Assembly (NCBI GenBank): GCA_016808115.1
Contig: JAEQBH010000734.1
Location: 806,001 to 870,000 of the forward strand
Source of the DNA: Tetrastigma voinierianum
Lineage: Eukaryota; Streptophyta; Magnoliopsida; Vitales; Vitaceae
Length of the DNA stretch: 64,000 bases
Direction: 5' to 3'
Shown here: piece by piece, positions 46,841 to 58,950 of the stretch
Numbering within the stretch: the stretch's first letter is position 1
Layout of the letters: each line of letters begins with the position of its first letter
Made by a program: the position numbers and the translations under genes
The notes under the pieces: model-generated
Databases searched by the model: none
What the model was told of the DNA's origin: nothing
The model's input: only the letters and a program-made list of their open reading frames with translations

Positions 46841-48125
46841 TCTTTATGATTTTGTATAGTTACCAGCTTTATCAACTCATTTACTAGTTTCTCGACAGAT
46901 TCATGTATTGGGCCATAGTAGCAAAGGATATTTTGTATGTTTAGCTTTGGTATTCATGTACTAGCCATTTTGGCTATATCAAGAGCTATTCACTTATATA
47001 TACAGACTTTGCATATCATGTTTGTGCCTTCACCATGTGTAACTGCTTTTGTTCTCTAATTGACAATTGAATTGCTAATCGAACAATCAATTGCTTCAAT
47101 CGAACAACTCAAATCTGCTTCAATTGAACAATTGAATTGCTTCAATTGGACAATTGAATTGCCTTTAAATGGAAAATTTGAAACCCTGTTTGTCACCTTT
47201 ATGTTAGAACAAATTCCATGTTTGAAATACTCTTGGCCGGCTAGTTCCGCACGCTCAACTCGAACATTCTTTGCTAATTCACACACCTATACCGATTGTT
47301 TCACAGGGGCCACAAATTAGTTGCCTTTCACTTTGCATAGCCTACTTAGGTATGTTATTACCTAGGATAGGTTTGTGTTACCCACATTTGAAGACCAATG
47401 TAGTCTTCCAAAAAGGAAAAGAAAAAGAAAATGAAGAAAAAGAAAAATAAAGTCGTGATACTTTGCCTTGAAACCCGAGCACGGTCCGTGGGGTGTATGG
47501 CTAAAGCCTTTGAAGCCCGATGCCCTAAGCCTTAATTGGTTGGGAGTCATCGATTTAGTGTTCATACAGGTGGATAGGTAAAGCTTGTTCATTTGTGTGC
47601 TGATTTCAAGTCATTCGAGTCCAGGTGAAGCTCGTAGAAGCTCAGGGTCATGATCCTTTCGCTTGATGCCCTAAACTTTAATTGGTTGGGAGTCATCTGG
47701 TGACCTCGTTACACTGGATTTGGTGAAGTCGAATTTTAAGCATTGCAATCTCACAATGTAGTTGAATAAAAAAAAAAAAAAAAAAAAAAAACGAATTATC
47801 CTTATCTAGGTTGTTCAACAAACTTAAGGCCATGCTGCTACAGTTTGGGTGGTGGGACAATTTACAATTTATTGGTCGATTCAAGTTACATAAAGAACCA
47901 TTAGACTTAATAGAAATTCGGGCTTGAGAATCATGGAACCAATATTGACCTCGAAATTGTTCTTGTATGGTTTGGCTCTTTCATGAAGGCTAAACTCTGC
48001 ATCAATTTTTCGCCAGCGCAATCGTTTATATGTATATACACCTTTGATTCATAAACTTTTGAGCAATCACGCATGCATCTCCTTTTGTTTTTGCATTGCT
48101 ATGACCATAACGCTTCGGGTTGGGG
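46841..48125 (+). other. E8 3' untranslated region
   Basis: Carries an amplified CAATTG-type repeat (47060-47165), an A/G stretch (47408-47450), two copies of the CCTAAGCCTTAATTGG / CCTAAACTTTAATTGG unit (near 47523 and 47670), and a run of 24 A (47768-47791). It ends CGGGTTGGGG just before the 3' LTR. Confidence 0.75.
47060..47165. repeat. Short palindromic CAATTG repeat in E8 3' UTR
   Basis: Several overlapping units of the form TTCAATTGAACAATTGAATTGC, partly degenerate (CAATCAATTGCTTCAATCG). E2 has a single unit at 12881-12899 and E10 a reversed remnant near 56205-56225, so E8 has expanded it. Confidence 0.8.
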
Positions 48126-49697
48126 TGATTAGTACCCAAAAAGTGCTATTTCGAGCCCTATCGTATAGGTTTTGGAGTGCTTTTGGCGCACTAATCATGC
48201 CAATTATACCAATTGAAGTGTTCAGTGTTCTTAGTATCACTTATGTCGCTTAGAGGTTATTTTTGCTGTTTTGGTGTGTTTTGCGTACTTTGAGAGTTCA
48301 ATATCGAGACATATGCTAAACCATGAAGATCAACCTATTCATCAGCCATCAAACATACCAAAATCAAAGAAAGAATGAAGGCAAAGTGGGATAAAGTTGG
48401 TGCAAGAGGCCATGCAGCCGAGACTCCACAATTCAGAATTTCGCTTATGATTGCGAATTTTCGTCGGGATTGCGAAAATTTAATCCTAGCTAAATTGTGA
48501 AATTTCGTCATACCTAAAATTTCGCTAACCACCGCTCCTAGCGAAAAATGCAAGCCGCTATCACCCAAAATTTCGCTACAGCGAAATTCGCAGCTACGAA
48601 ATCTGCTGCCTAGCGACATTCTCTCGATTTCGCTTATCTCAGTAATTTCGCCACTCAGTGAATTCCTCGCTAGCTACGAAATTTCGCCGCCCAGCGAAAT
48701 CGCCTAGCTAAATTGTCCGCCGGTCATCCTTTTGTAATTAACCCACTTCATTTTGGTACATTTCCTTATCCCTTATTTTAGCCAAAATGTTAGGGCTTTA
48801 CTTTGTAGTTTCACACATTGGTGGTCTATATAAACCCCCTTAGTTTTTGTAACCCTACAAGCTAACTCGGGAGACACCCTGCACAGATTTTCACTTATGT
48901 AAATATTCGCACTTTCACTTAGTATTTGGTTTTCTCTTCTCCTTCTTTTTCTCTCATTTTCTAGGCTGCCAAACAACCCTCTGAGGATGACAACTCAGAT
49001 GCTTAAGGCTCTTTCTTTGAAGAGGAAGGTAGCTAGCTTGGTCGCGCGCCATAAGTTGTCCTCGTGTGTTGAATGCTGTGCATCAGATTATGGCTCCCAT
49101 CTTCAAATTAGGGTTGAATATCATTTAATGTCATTAATTTGGCCAATACTTTCTACTATGCTTTAGGATACAAAGGTATACTGCTAGATGCATCAGGGTT
49201 TTTAGATGGTCTTTACGAGCCAACAAATGATGTTGAATGTTGTGTGGTTTTAAATTGAAAGGGGTCAGATGACAGCATTCGTGGCTGACCAAATAGGAGT
49301 CATTCTAGTGGTTAGGGTTTAAGTAGTTAAACAAAGATCCGGTTATGGCCTGGACTATAGGTTGCTTGTCATAATGCGAGGATAAAACCCGAGGACACTT
49401 GTTTGCTCTATGTTATCAAGTTAGTGACCTAAATCTTCAAAGTTACCTTTTCACACATCACTTTCAGTCTTTACAGTTATTCAGTTTTCAAACTACTCAC
49501 ACTGTTTTTGAAACAAATCCAAAAATCCAAATAGAAAGTTACCTTTTCACACTTATGAAAATCATTCCTAGGATGAAAACCCATCCCCGTGTTCGACCCT
49601 AGACCGCTTATAATCGCAGCACTCGACTACGGCAAAGAGGGAGGAACTTAGGATATAAATTTTGTTGATTCCGCTCAACCTACTGTGGCACGAATCA
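48126..49697 (+). repeat. E8 3' LTR
   Basis: Starts TGATTAGTACCC and ends GGCACGAATCA, with TATATAA at 48837-48843 and TTTCGC/GCGAAA words at 48435-48720. Differs from the 5' LTR largely by small gaps. Confidence 0.92.
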
Positions 49698-49702
49698 CCT
49701 AG

Positions 49703-49959
49703 GTCTATGAGAGAATATAGAGACCAATGGATGAGTGCACCTGTCTATAGTGTTCCCTCTACTTATGCACCTCCTCCACATCCACAAAGATGCTTCTTCG
49801 TCTTCACAACCACCACAGCTTCAATCTCCCCAACAGCAAGGCCTTGACCTTACTAAACCGGTGGGTGATGCTGCGGATGAACAAGAAAATTCACGTCCAA
49901 TTGAGTGAAAAATTCATAATGAGGAGACTCCCGTGATTCAGGCTACAAGAGGTGATCCT
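49703..49959 (+). pseudogene. E6 coding remnant, first part (gag position)
   Basis: Reads SMREYRDQWMSAPVYSVPST from about 49690, then a proline/glutamine-rich segment and, after a frame change, DLTKPVGDAADEQENSRP. The opening SMREY resembles the start of some Athila gag proteins (T/S-MREY), but there is no capsid core or zinc knuckle. It ends at the E9 insertion with ATRGDP. A captured host-gene fragment is an alternative. Confidence 0.4.
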
Positions 49960-51189
49960 AATCAACAAAATTTATATCCTGTTCCTGCACGTAGTCAAGC
50001 TATCAAGTAGTATAGCGGTCTAGGTCAACACATGGATGGGTTTTTCTTCGCATAAAATGATTCGAGTGAAATCAAAATCGTGAATTAAATTGATTTGGGT
50101 TCGGGTAAAACAGGGCTGTGGTTTGCAAACTGAAATTTAAATAAAGTAAAATGTAAAATAGAACTCAAGTCTCTGCCACTCGGTTTAGTGGTTCTAAGGT
50201 AACCAACATGTCCCCAGTATTTTTTCCTCATTGGGAGGATGACATATAGTCATTTCCGAACCGGATCTTCATTTAGCTTTAAAACTAAACCCTATGATTT
50301 TCCTTTGAACATAGCATTTAAATGGGCATAAATGTTCCTAACAGTGAAAACACATCTCAAAAACCCTACTCCACGATAACTAGCAGGAGACAACTAACCG
50401 AGCCTCAATGGATCTAGTGAAAGTATCCAATGAACCCAAAAAGCTTGCCAAATACACATTAAAGAGAGCATGCTTAAGAGATTTTAACCTAAGTGAGAAG
50501 CAGGAACACAAACAACCATAAATACGCATGTTGTACCAGGGGAACTGAGTTACCTCCACACTTAGCCAATAGCCGTCCCTCTTCAAGGAGGAGGTTCACG
50601 AACATCCTCTCGAGTTGTCATCCTCGCAGGAGTGTTTAAGTACCGAGAAAATGGAAAGGAAAAGGAAAGAAAAAGGGAAAAGGAAGCTGAAACCGCCCCG
50701 CGCATCGTGATATCCAAAATTCAAGTCTATCTTTTTGATTTGTACAAACCGAGACCTTATATAGATGCTCACAGGTGGAAGGGCAAAAAAACTAAAATCT
50801 AAGGTTATTACAGGGTAAAATGAAAAAAACCAAAAGCAAAAAGCAAACAGGGCGTAGCTGCGAAAGCAGAACGCAAAGAGAGGAACAAAGGTCGAGCTGA
50901 ACAAAGGCTCAGGAGAAGCTCAAGAAGTGTTTTCTTCACATTTTGCTCTTTCTTCCTTCCGATATTTGATCTCGCAATGTTGAGTTTGACTTGAATTCTT
51001 CGTGCTTGATCGACTCAACAATTTCGCATAATTAGCTCGCAAAAACTCCGCAAAATTTGCCACAAAATGCGATCATTAAAACAGTAGGGACCTAATGTGC
51101 AATCGGGTTAATTAGCATGATTAGTACAATAAAAAGCACTCAAAACTTATAATAAATAGGTTCAAAATAGCACTTCGGGGCACTAATCA
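49960..51189 (-). repeat. E9: solo LTR, minus strand, truncated at one end
   Basis: On the minus strand it starts TGATTAGTGCCCCGAAGTGC at 51189. Its other end lacks about the last 30 bp of the usual LTR terminus. The right flank begins CCTGA and the left flank ends with CCT, which fits a CCTGA duplication partly lost with the LTR end. It resembles the short LTR type (E1, E5, E6). No primer site or internal sequence adjoins it, so it is a solo LTR. Confidence 0.82.
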
Positions 51190-51740
51190 CCTGACCAAAT
51201 ATTAGATGGGTCGAACAATGATTTTGAGCATGAATGGGACAACTCGCATTCCATTGAAGACCTAATTGATCGCAGCAATGTCCACCGAGGAGGAGGTCAA
51301 AGTGGCACCGTGGTAGAGGAGTCGGCTCACAAAGAGCCACAAGAAAGGCCGGTGGAAAATTTTGAATCCTCGCCAGGCCGCGATTCGCCCATGGGAGTAC
51401 TGGGCTAAGCAACCTTCCATCGACCGAGAAGAAAGCAAAGGACAAGGAACAGGAAGAGCCCCAAGAACCTATCCTTCAACCAATCCCCATGAAGTTGAAT
51501 CCTAGTACCACCGCTCTGTGCCACTCTATACCCCATCAAGCAGTATTGCCAACACCAAAGAAAAACCAACATCCGAAACACCCGCTTCCGACGGTATGTC
51601 CAACTCCATCATCGTATGTCATGCAAAACTTCAAGAGATTAGTGGCCTTTTGTACATAAGTTTGCTACCATCAAAGGCACAAGCAGCTGCCTATACGGCA
51701 TGGCATAGTGGTTGGTCTGGCTCTGAGCACTAACCCTCGG
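51190..51740 (+). pseudogene. E6 coding remnant, second part (acidic, unrecognised)
   Basis: Open frame from 51190 to a stop near 51408, reading DQILDGSNNDFEHEWDNSHS and then an acidic, glutamate- and proline-rich stretch (EESAHKEPQERPVENFE). It continues in a second frame, KKAKDKEQEEPQEPILQPIP, to about 51640, with a final tail near 51733. It is in phase with the coding left of E9 if the duplicated bases are counted once. No known domain. It is followed directly by the T-rich spacer normally found after integrase. Confidence 0.4.
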
Positions 51741-52269
51741 CATTTCAAGCTCCCCCACTTTTTGTTTTTAATTTGTTTTGTTTTGTTTTATTTTATCGTA
51801 TTTTATTTTGATTTCTTTTAATTTTTCTTTCTAGATTATCTCTAATTTTTAGTTAATTTATGTTTTTAGATTAATTTTTACTCTTTTGCAAGTTTTCTTA
51901 ATTTTTCTTGCACTAATTTTTGCAGTTTTTGTGCAAATTTTGAAGCCTGGATTGAAAATCAACAAGCAGCAGATTTTCGCAACTATAGCGAAAATTTCGC
52001 AATTCTAGCGAAATGCGAAAATTTCGCTATAGATGAAAATTTAGCTAGCAAAATTTCGCTAGCCTAGCGAAATTTTTGTGAGACAAATGAATTAGTACTT
52101 ACACAAGCATTTCTAGGTTGGGCGAACACAGATAGCTTGAATGCACAAAGTTTCAATTTGTTTTATTTATTTTATTTTATTTTATTTTTATATTTTATTA
52201 TTATATATAAAAAAACGTTGTTTTTCTGTATATATTATTTTTATTTCAAAAAAAAATAAAATATATATA

Positions 52270-52344
<75 letters not shown>

Positions 52345-53447
52345 GTTTTTCTTAAAAAAACAAAAAATCAAAAATAGTGTACCGCTATTAGACATAGCGA
52401 AATTCTACAAACGCAGCGAAATGCCTACTCGTTAGCCTAGCTTAAAAATTTCGCTAGTTAGCTAAAATTTTTCGCTATGCCTCACATTTTTGACCTCCAA
52501 TTTTGTTTCGCTCATAACTTTTTCATCCGAATTCCGTTTTAGGCGTTCTTGGTACCGTTGGAAATATTAGAGAGTGTAGAATCCAAATATGGCCATAAAT
52601 AACATTTTTGAGATTATTATGAAAGTGTAATTTTAAAAATGGTCCAACCAGTCACTTTTTTTCCTCTCTTTTCTTCTCCTAACTTGTTTATTTGAAGCCC
52701 AAACGAAGTGAATAAGGTGTCGATGGAAAGCTTGAGAAGTCACCTATCCAGAGCAATGATCACATCTCATCAAGGAGGTAACACTTTTCCTAATTTTCCA
52801 ATCCGAGCCTCATTTCTGATAATCGGCATGCCTGGGTCGGGAGAGTTAGCAAAGGAAGTGGCTTTTGTATTTATTCTTTTGTATCATTTTGAGCAAGCCC
52901 ATTTTGTGATGTTTAGTGGCTTGCTGGGTCCCCTTTCTATAAAGTTGTTATACCATACAGCTTACTTTTTCACAATCTGACCCACTCTGTGTAATCAAAA
53001 TTGTATTTTCATTAACTCGCAAGTTGGAAAATTTAAACTCATTCCACCCTATCGATGCTAGATTGATTCCATGCTTACTATGAGTGATTAGTTGAATTCT
53101 TATTGATTTTTACATTTTCTTCCACCTTTAGCTAACCACACACAAGAAAGCACGTAGGTTTCCAATGATAGGTCAAAACCGCACAACCTCCTTTTCTTTA
53201 CTGCATAACCCACCCTAGTTTCATTGACCGCCTTTAATAGGTTAAGCGACTTCGTGGAAAAAGAAAAAGAAGAAAAGAAAAAAAAAAAAGAAAAGAATAA
53301 AAAATTGCAACGCTTGCCTTGAAACCCGAGCACGGTCCCGAGGGGTATATGGCTTAAAGCCTTTAAAGCCCTGGGTGTCTCTAAACCTTCATCGTTGGGA
53401 GTCACATTTAGTGTTCAAGCATGGGTGGATGGGTGGAGTTTGCAGCG
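51741..53447 (+). other. E6 3' region: spacer, TTTCGC words, microsatellite and 3' UTR start
   Basis: T-rich spacer with TTTTGTTTTATTTTATCG runs (51760-51960). GCGAAATTTCGC-type words follow at 51965-52070 and 52385-52480, here outside an LTR. An AT microsatellite lies between them. An A/G run (53258-53306) and the first GGGAGTCAC unit of the 3' UTR module come before the E10 insertion. No ORF is credible. Confidence 0.6.
52273..52340. repeat. (AT)34 microsatellite
   Basis: Uninterrupted AT dinucleotide run of 68 bp, preceded by a shorter interrupted AT stretch. It creates a spurious ORF of alternating Tyr and Ile. Confidence 0.95.
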
Positions 53448-55200
53448 TGATTCGTGCCACAAGAGGGTCGAGCTAAAATCAACAAAATTTATATACACTC
53501 TGTTCCCTACTATCGCCGTGAAATGCCATCGCAAAGATAGTGGTCTAGATCGAACACGGGATGGCTTTCATCCTAAAAATGGTTTGCATCGCGCATGAAG
53601 GTAAGGTTTATTTCGACTCTTGATTTAGTTTCGTTAAAGGAATGGTTTGAAAACTGAAATTGTAAAACTGAAAGTTAAAGTGTGAAAAAGTTAACTTTGA
53701 AGAATTAGGTTACTAATCCTGGCAAGTTAGGGGCAAACAAGTGTCCTGGTTTTATCCTCTATGACATGCAAATATATAGTCCACATGGTGACAACCGGAT
53801 CTATATTTAACTAGCAAACTCACCCATGAAACATCTCCTATTTGGAGTCAAAAATGCAAGATGCAATTATGGCCCCTTTAGTTTAAACCCTGTCATTAAA
53901 TTATCATTTCGCAGGCTCGTAAAGACCATCTATAGAAGAACAACAAGCACATCTCTCACCCGAGCACCCATCCTAAAGACGAGAAGATCGCCAAAATAAT
54001 ACAAAGAAATGTTATTTAACCCTAATTAAGAACCCTAACATAAATATTATCTCATGCTCGTAAACCATCTAAAGAACAACAGTCCTAAAGCATGGAGAGT
54101 ATTGGCTAAATCAATAACATCCCATGTTATGCAACTAAGTTTTGAGAATAAGAGCCATAAATACACTACTCCGTGGCTTTTAATAAAGAGGACAACATGC
54201 ATATGCCTCACTATCAGTCTAGCTTCCTTCCTCTTTCAAAGAGTTGAGGCTTTAGCTACATCTCTTGAGTTGTCATCCTTAAGAGGTGTGTTTGCGCCCG
54301 AGAAAAGAGAGAGAAAGAAGATAGAGAAGAGAGAAAAGAAAAAATAAAGCAAAAACCTAAAATAAAAGACTTTATTTACAAAAATAAAACTTACAAAAAT
54401 ATCTTCTCAAATTGTTCACCAATTGTCCTCTCATTGTTACAAAACAAGAGGCTTATATGTGCCTCCTAAGGTATGAAAATACCAAAACCTATGAAATTGG
54501 CTAAGTTATTGGACAATTACAATACACCAAGTTTGGAGGCTATTGGCATTAATTACAAAGCATGATTTTAGGCATCAATTTTCGCTAGGTCGAGGAATTT
54601 CGCTAACTAGCGAAATCAATGTGTCTAGCGAAAACATGAAATTTCTTCTATGATTTGAAAATTTCAGTTAGCCAAAATTTCGCTAAGCTAGCGAAATTCT
54701 TGTGAGTAGCTTAACCAGGTTTTTTCGCTTAAGGAACAAGCAAGGCGAAATTGGACGGGTCTATTTAAATTGGTGTTCGCTAAGGTTGCGAATTTTGCTT
54801 AGGACAGGAATTTTCAAGTATATTATGAAAATTTCGCAATCCTAGCTTAAAATTTTCGCAAGCTTAGCGAAAATTCCGCCTTGCTGATCCTTCCACCGCA
54901 TTGCCTCCCGTCTTCAACCGCATCACATTTTCTTCATCTTACCTTGGTTTTCTCTCGATTCTCGGGGCCGATTGATATCGAGACTCGAGTTCAAACTTCA
55001 GATTCATCATTCATCTCGACATTGAACTCCAAAAGTGCACAAAGCCCCGCAAATGCCCAAAATACTCTAAATGGCATAAGTACTACTAAGAACATTTGGG
55101 GAACACTTCAATTGGTATATATGACATGATTAATGTGCAAAAGCACTCAAAACCTATCTAATATAGGGTTCAAAATTGCACTTTTTTGGGCATTAATCAC
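53448..55200 (-). repeat. E10 3' LTR
   Basis: On the plus strand it starts TGATTCGTGCCAC and ends GGGCATTAATCA. Long LTR type like E2, with the TTTCGC/GCGAAA cluster at 54580-54880. The TATA region near 54449 is degraded compared with the 5' copy. Confidence 0.9.
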
Positions 55201-56279
55201 ACCCCTAACCGAAACGCTAGTCCCTTAGCAATGCAAAATAAAGAAAAAGGAGATGCATGTGGTGATTTGCAAAAAGGTTATGATTCAAAAAGGGTTTATA
55301 TACATATAAACATTATCTTAACTTGAGAAATTGAAATCAAAGTTGTAAACCGATATGAAAGAATCAAAACCATACAAGAACAATTCGAGGTCAATATTGG
55401 ATCCATAATTCTCAACTTTGAATTCCACTCAAGTCTAATGGTTCTTTTGTAACCAGACATTTCAATAACCGCAAATTGCCACCTCCACCCAACCCAAAGA
55501 CCGACATGGCCTTAAGTTGTCAACAACCTAGATAGGGCTAGCTGCTACTTTTCTTTTATTCATCTATCAGAGTACGCTAAAATCCGACTTCACTAAAGTC
55601 CGTAACGGGGTCCACCGATGACTCTAACCAATTAAGGTTTAGGTATCAAGCCAAAAGGATCACGACCACTAACTCTAAAGCCACCCGACCAATGATTTCA
55701 AAATTACACCCACAAGTCATTAAACTTCACCTATCCACCCATGTAACACAAAATCGATGACTCCTCACCAATTGCGCTAGTGGCATTTGGTTTCAAAGGC
55801 TTTCACATACACCCTGACCGTGCTCGGGTTTCAAAGCAAGATTTCACGACTTGATTTTTCTTTTTCTTCTTTTCCTTTTCTTTTTCTTTCTGCTTTTTCT
55901 TTTCTTTTCCTTTTTGGAAGACAACATTGGTCTTCAAATGTAGGTAACTCAAAACTATCCTAGGTAGCCAACATACCTAAGGTCGACTATGCAAAGTGAA
56001 AGGAGGCAAACAAATTCACAAATTCTATTGGAAATAACTGGAGCGCAAAGGTGTGAATTCAGCATAAGGAGAAATTTCAAGTTGAGCATGCAGAACTTCA
56101 AATTCGACCAAAATCGTCTCAAGCATGGAATTTCGGTCTCTAGCATATAAGTGACAAATAAAGGATTCAATTTCAACATGAAGTACCCAATTTGTCCAAT
56201 CAGAGCAATTCAATCTGTTCAATTGAAAAGAAAAACACATTTAAAACCTAGTGGAAGCACAAACATGATATACAATTAC
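55201..56279 (-). other. E10 3' untranslated region
   Basis: Reversed 3' UTR module: CACCCC..CTAGTCCC next to the LTR, paired GGGAGTC-type units (near 55610 and 55755 on the plus strand as GACTC), a C/T run (55853-55918), and a CAATTGAA remnant (56218-56228). No ORF is supported, and the 3' ORF found in E2, E3, E5 and E8 is absent. Confidence 0.75.
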
Positions 56280-57666
56280 CTTTAACCAGTCCCCAAGTAT
56301 GGTGAGGATTGTAGGGTTCAGGAGGATCCAAAGCAGAGAATTTCTTCATCACGCTCCGTTGCACCACATAAGGTTTCACTCTCTTGGCCCATTGACTTCA
56401 ACACCTGGCACATCCGATTGATTAAATCTACCGAACCGCTGGATATGCCTGGACTATGAATGGACTTAATCCATCGTGACTTGAGCTTGCCCGAAATAGA
56501 TGGAGTTTGGAGTCATAAAAGAACTTGGTCTCCCTCTTAAAATTCTTCCCGGGTTATCATTTGATCATGCCATCTTTCACTTCTCTTGCACTAATTCAGC
56601 AGTATCATTCCGTATTTCTTCCCACTCCATTAAGATCAAGGAACCTTCTAGATTCCTGGGCTACTTAGATCCATATTCACTCTTCTTAATTGCCCACCAT
56701 GCTTTGTACTCGATCTCCATTGGAAGGTGACACGCCTTACCATAGACCAATCGATAAGGGGACATTCCCAGGATTGTCTTGAAAGCTGTCCTATAATCCC
56801 ATAGCGAATCAAGCAGTTTGATAGACCAATCTTTCTCGTCAGCTACCACCTTCATTAGAATGGTCTTGATTTCCCGTTGGCAAGTTCTACTTTGACCACT
56901 TGTTTGAGGATGGTAAGGGGTGGCCACTTTGTGTTTGCTACACCATATTTAGCCATGAGGTTTTCAAATGGTTTATTACGTAAATGAGAACCTCCACTAA
57001 TAATGGTTTTCAGACTCCTTAAACCCGAAAAGATATTGGCTTTCAATACGAATAATACTCTACTGTCATTGGTTTAGTATGGTATTGCTTCAACCCATTT
57101 GGAGACATAAATTCACTCCCACCAAAATGTACGATACCATATGACGAGGGAAAAGGGCTCATAAAAATCGATGCCCCAAACACTCACAATTCAACAACTC
57201 AAAATCAAGCCCAAAGGCATCATATGACGGGGCGAGATACCTTCCCAAGCCTTTGCATTTGTCACATACACGGTGACATTTGCGTGCTTCCTTGAATAAG
57301 GAAGGCCAGAAACCCGACTGTAGCACCTTCATTGCCGTTTTCTGGGAAGCAAAGTGACCACCACAAAGCACTCTCACGGCAATGGTTTAAAAATTCCTTG
57401 TCGTTTCCTCCTCAGTACACATTTCGATGATTGATATGCACAAGATTTGAATAAGAAAGGCTCTTCCCAATAATAGGAATGGATTTTAGCAAAGAATATT
57501 TCCTATCCCTGTCCTTTCCACTACCTCGGGATTTCTCCCGTAGTGAGGAAATTGGGCAATGTGAGCATACCAGTGGAGCTTTCTCCAATTGCATTAGGGG
57601 ATTCTTCAGAAATTCATCATTAATAGGTGGATCGTGAGTGTCGTGGGCTATAGTTAACCTTGACAT
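56280..57666 (-). pseudogene. E10 integrase
   Basis: 57159-57377 contains LCGGHFASQKTAMKVLQSGF and then CHRVCDKCKGLG, the HHCC zinc-binding N-terminal domain. 56855-57046 gives GGSHLRNKPFENLMAKYGVA near the second catalytic aspartate. 56661-56927 reads ATPYHPQTSGQ and TILGMSPYRLVYGKACHLPM, then EIEYKAWWAIKKSEYGSK. The C-terminal part to 56280 is frameshifted. The start of the domain follows RNase H without a separate ATG, as expected for a polyprotein. Confidence 0.87.
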
Positions 57667-58950
57667 GATTCAAGTACCAATGATTTTCCACCCTTTCTTA
57701 TTCTACTTGCAAGTTGAACTCCCAAGTAATGTAACCTAACGGATAGCCTTGCTTTCGCATTTTGTTTGGTTAAGAGATTTCGCCAGTAATGATCCCTCAG
57801 AAATGACTATATCGCCCCAACCAAATACGCCGGAATTCTATTCATACATAACACTACCAAAGTGAACTCTTTCTCAGAGTGGTATAATTCCTCCTCAGGT
57901 CATCTGTGGTTTCGCTTCAGATAATACACCACATGAGGTTTCCCATCTTCTCAGCTGGGCTACGCTCCTATAGCAAGATCACTGATCACACATCACCTCA
58001 AACAAGAACTTTAATAGGTGCCTGAACTATTGGGGCGAGTCAAATGAAATTTCCAGCTTCAAACTCTTCCTGCAATCTTTCTCTCCAAACCACTCGCATC
58101 CTTCTCAATAGGAAGCTTGTACAGTGGGTTTGGGGCAATTCTTAGAAAATCTTTAATGAACCGTCGGTAGAAGCCTGCATGACCAAGGAATTGTCTAATT
58201 GTTCTCACATTTACTGGTCGGCAATTTGGAAATAATGTCTGACTGCTGGTCAACTTCACCCCGCGCAGCCACGTGCCCCAATACAATTCCTTGGTTTACC
58301 ACAAATGGCATTTCCCGGCTTAAGCACCAAATTTCTCTCTATGCACCTCCGCAAGATTACTTCCAAATCGTTACATTTTTCAAATCAATTTCATGATACT
58401 GGTGGATATCATCCTATGTATACCTCCATTATACGCCCACCATGTCAACAACATACCGAGCATACACGCTGAAAAGTGGTCAAGCGCACAAAGCTCAAAA
58501 GGCATCCTCCTATAAGCATACGGCTAAATGGACAAGCAAGGTAGTCTTTCCACCGGGCAATTTCTATCCGGAAGTACCCCGAATACCCATCCAAAAAGCA
58601 ATAAGGTCCAAATCCTTTCCAAGAGTTGATCGATGAACGGCAATGGAAAGTGGTCTTTCGTGTCACCTCATTGAGCCTTCTATAATCTATACACACTCTC
58701 CAACTGGTTGTAAGTCGGGTAGACAATTCTTCACCCTTCTCGTTTTTCGCGCTTGTTACTTCCCGCGATTTCTTAGGCACCACCTGAGTCGACTAACCCA
58801 TGTGCTATCGAAATGGATAAATGATACCAAATACAATTTCAAGACCTCTATACGAACTACTTCCTGTAGATGGGGATTCAACCTCCGTTGGGGCTGCCTA
58901 ACAGCTGTAGACTCCTCTTCTAAATAGATATGATGAGTGCAAATGGATGG
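57667..58950 (-). pseudogene. E10 reverse transcriptase and RNase H
   Basis: 58445-58783 reads MVPKKSREVTSAKNEKGEEL, TSWRVCIDYRRLNEVTRK and FLDGYSGYFRIEI. The YMDD site (58408-58420) has one extra base that shifts the frame inside the active site. 58059-58286 carries VRTIRQFLGHAGFYRRFIKD, the connection region. RNase H occupies about 57740-58060 with only fragments legible. If the extra base is real, polymerase activity is lost. Confidence 0.85.

Larger units (their letters stand above)
40051..49697 (+). mobile_element. E8: full-length non-autonomous Athila-like element
   Basis: 9647 bp with LTRs of 1629 and 1572 bp and a perfect target duplication CCTAG (40046-40050 and 49698-49702). Gag, protease and 3' ORF are present; RT, RNase H and integrase are absent, as in E2. 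It is inserted into E6 near the start of its coding region. Confidence 0.92.

Noticed and set aside
52141..52377. ORF with a long Tyr-Ile repeat resembling a membrane protein
   Set aside because: Produced by the AT microsatellite; no coding signal outside the repeat.
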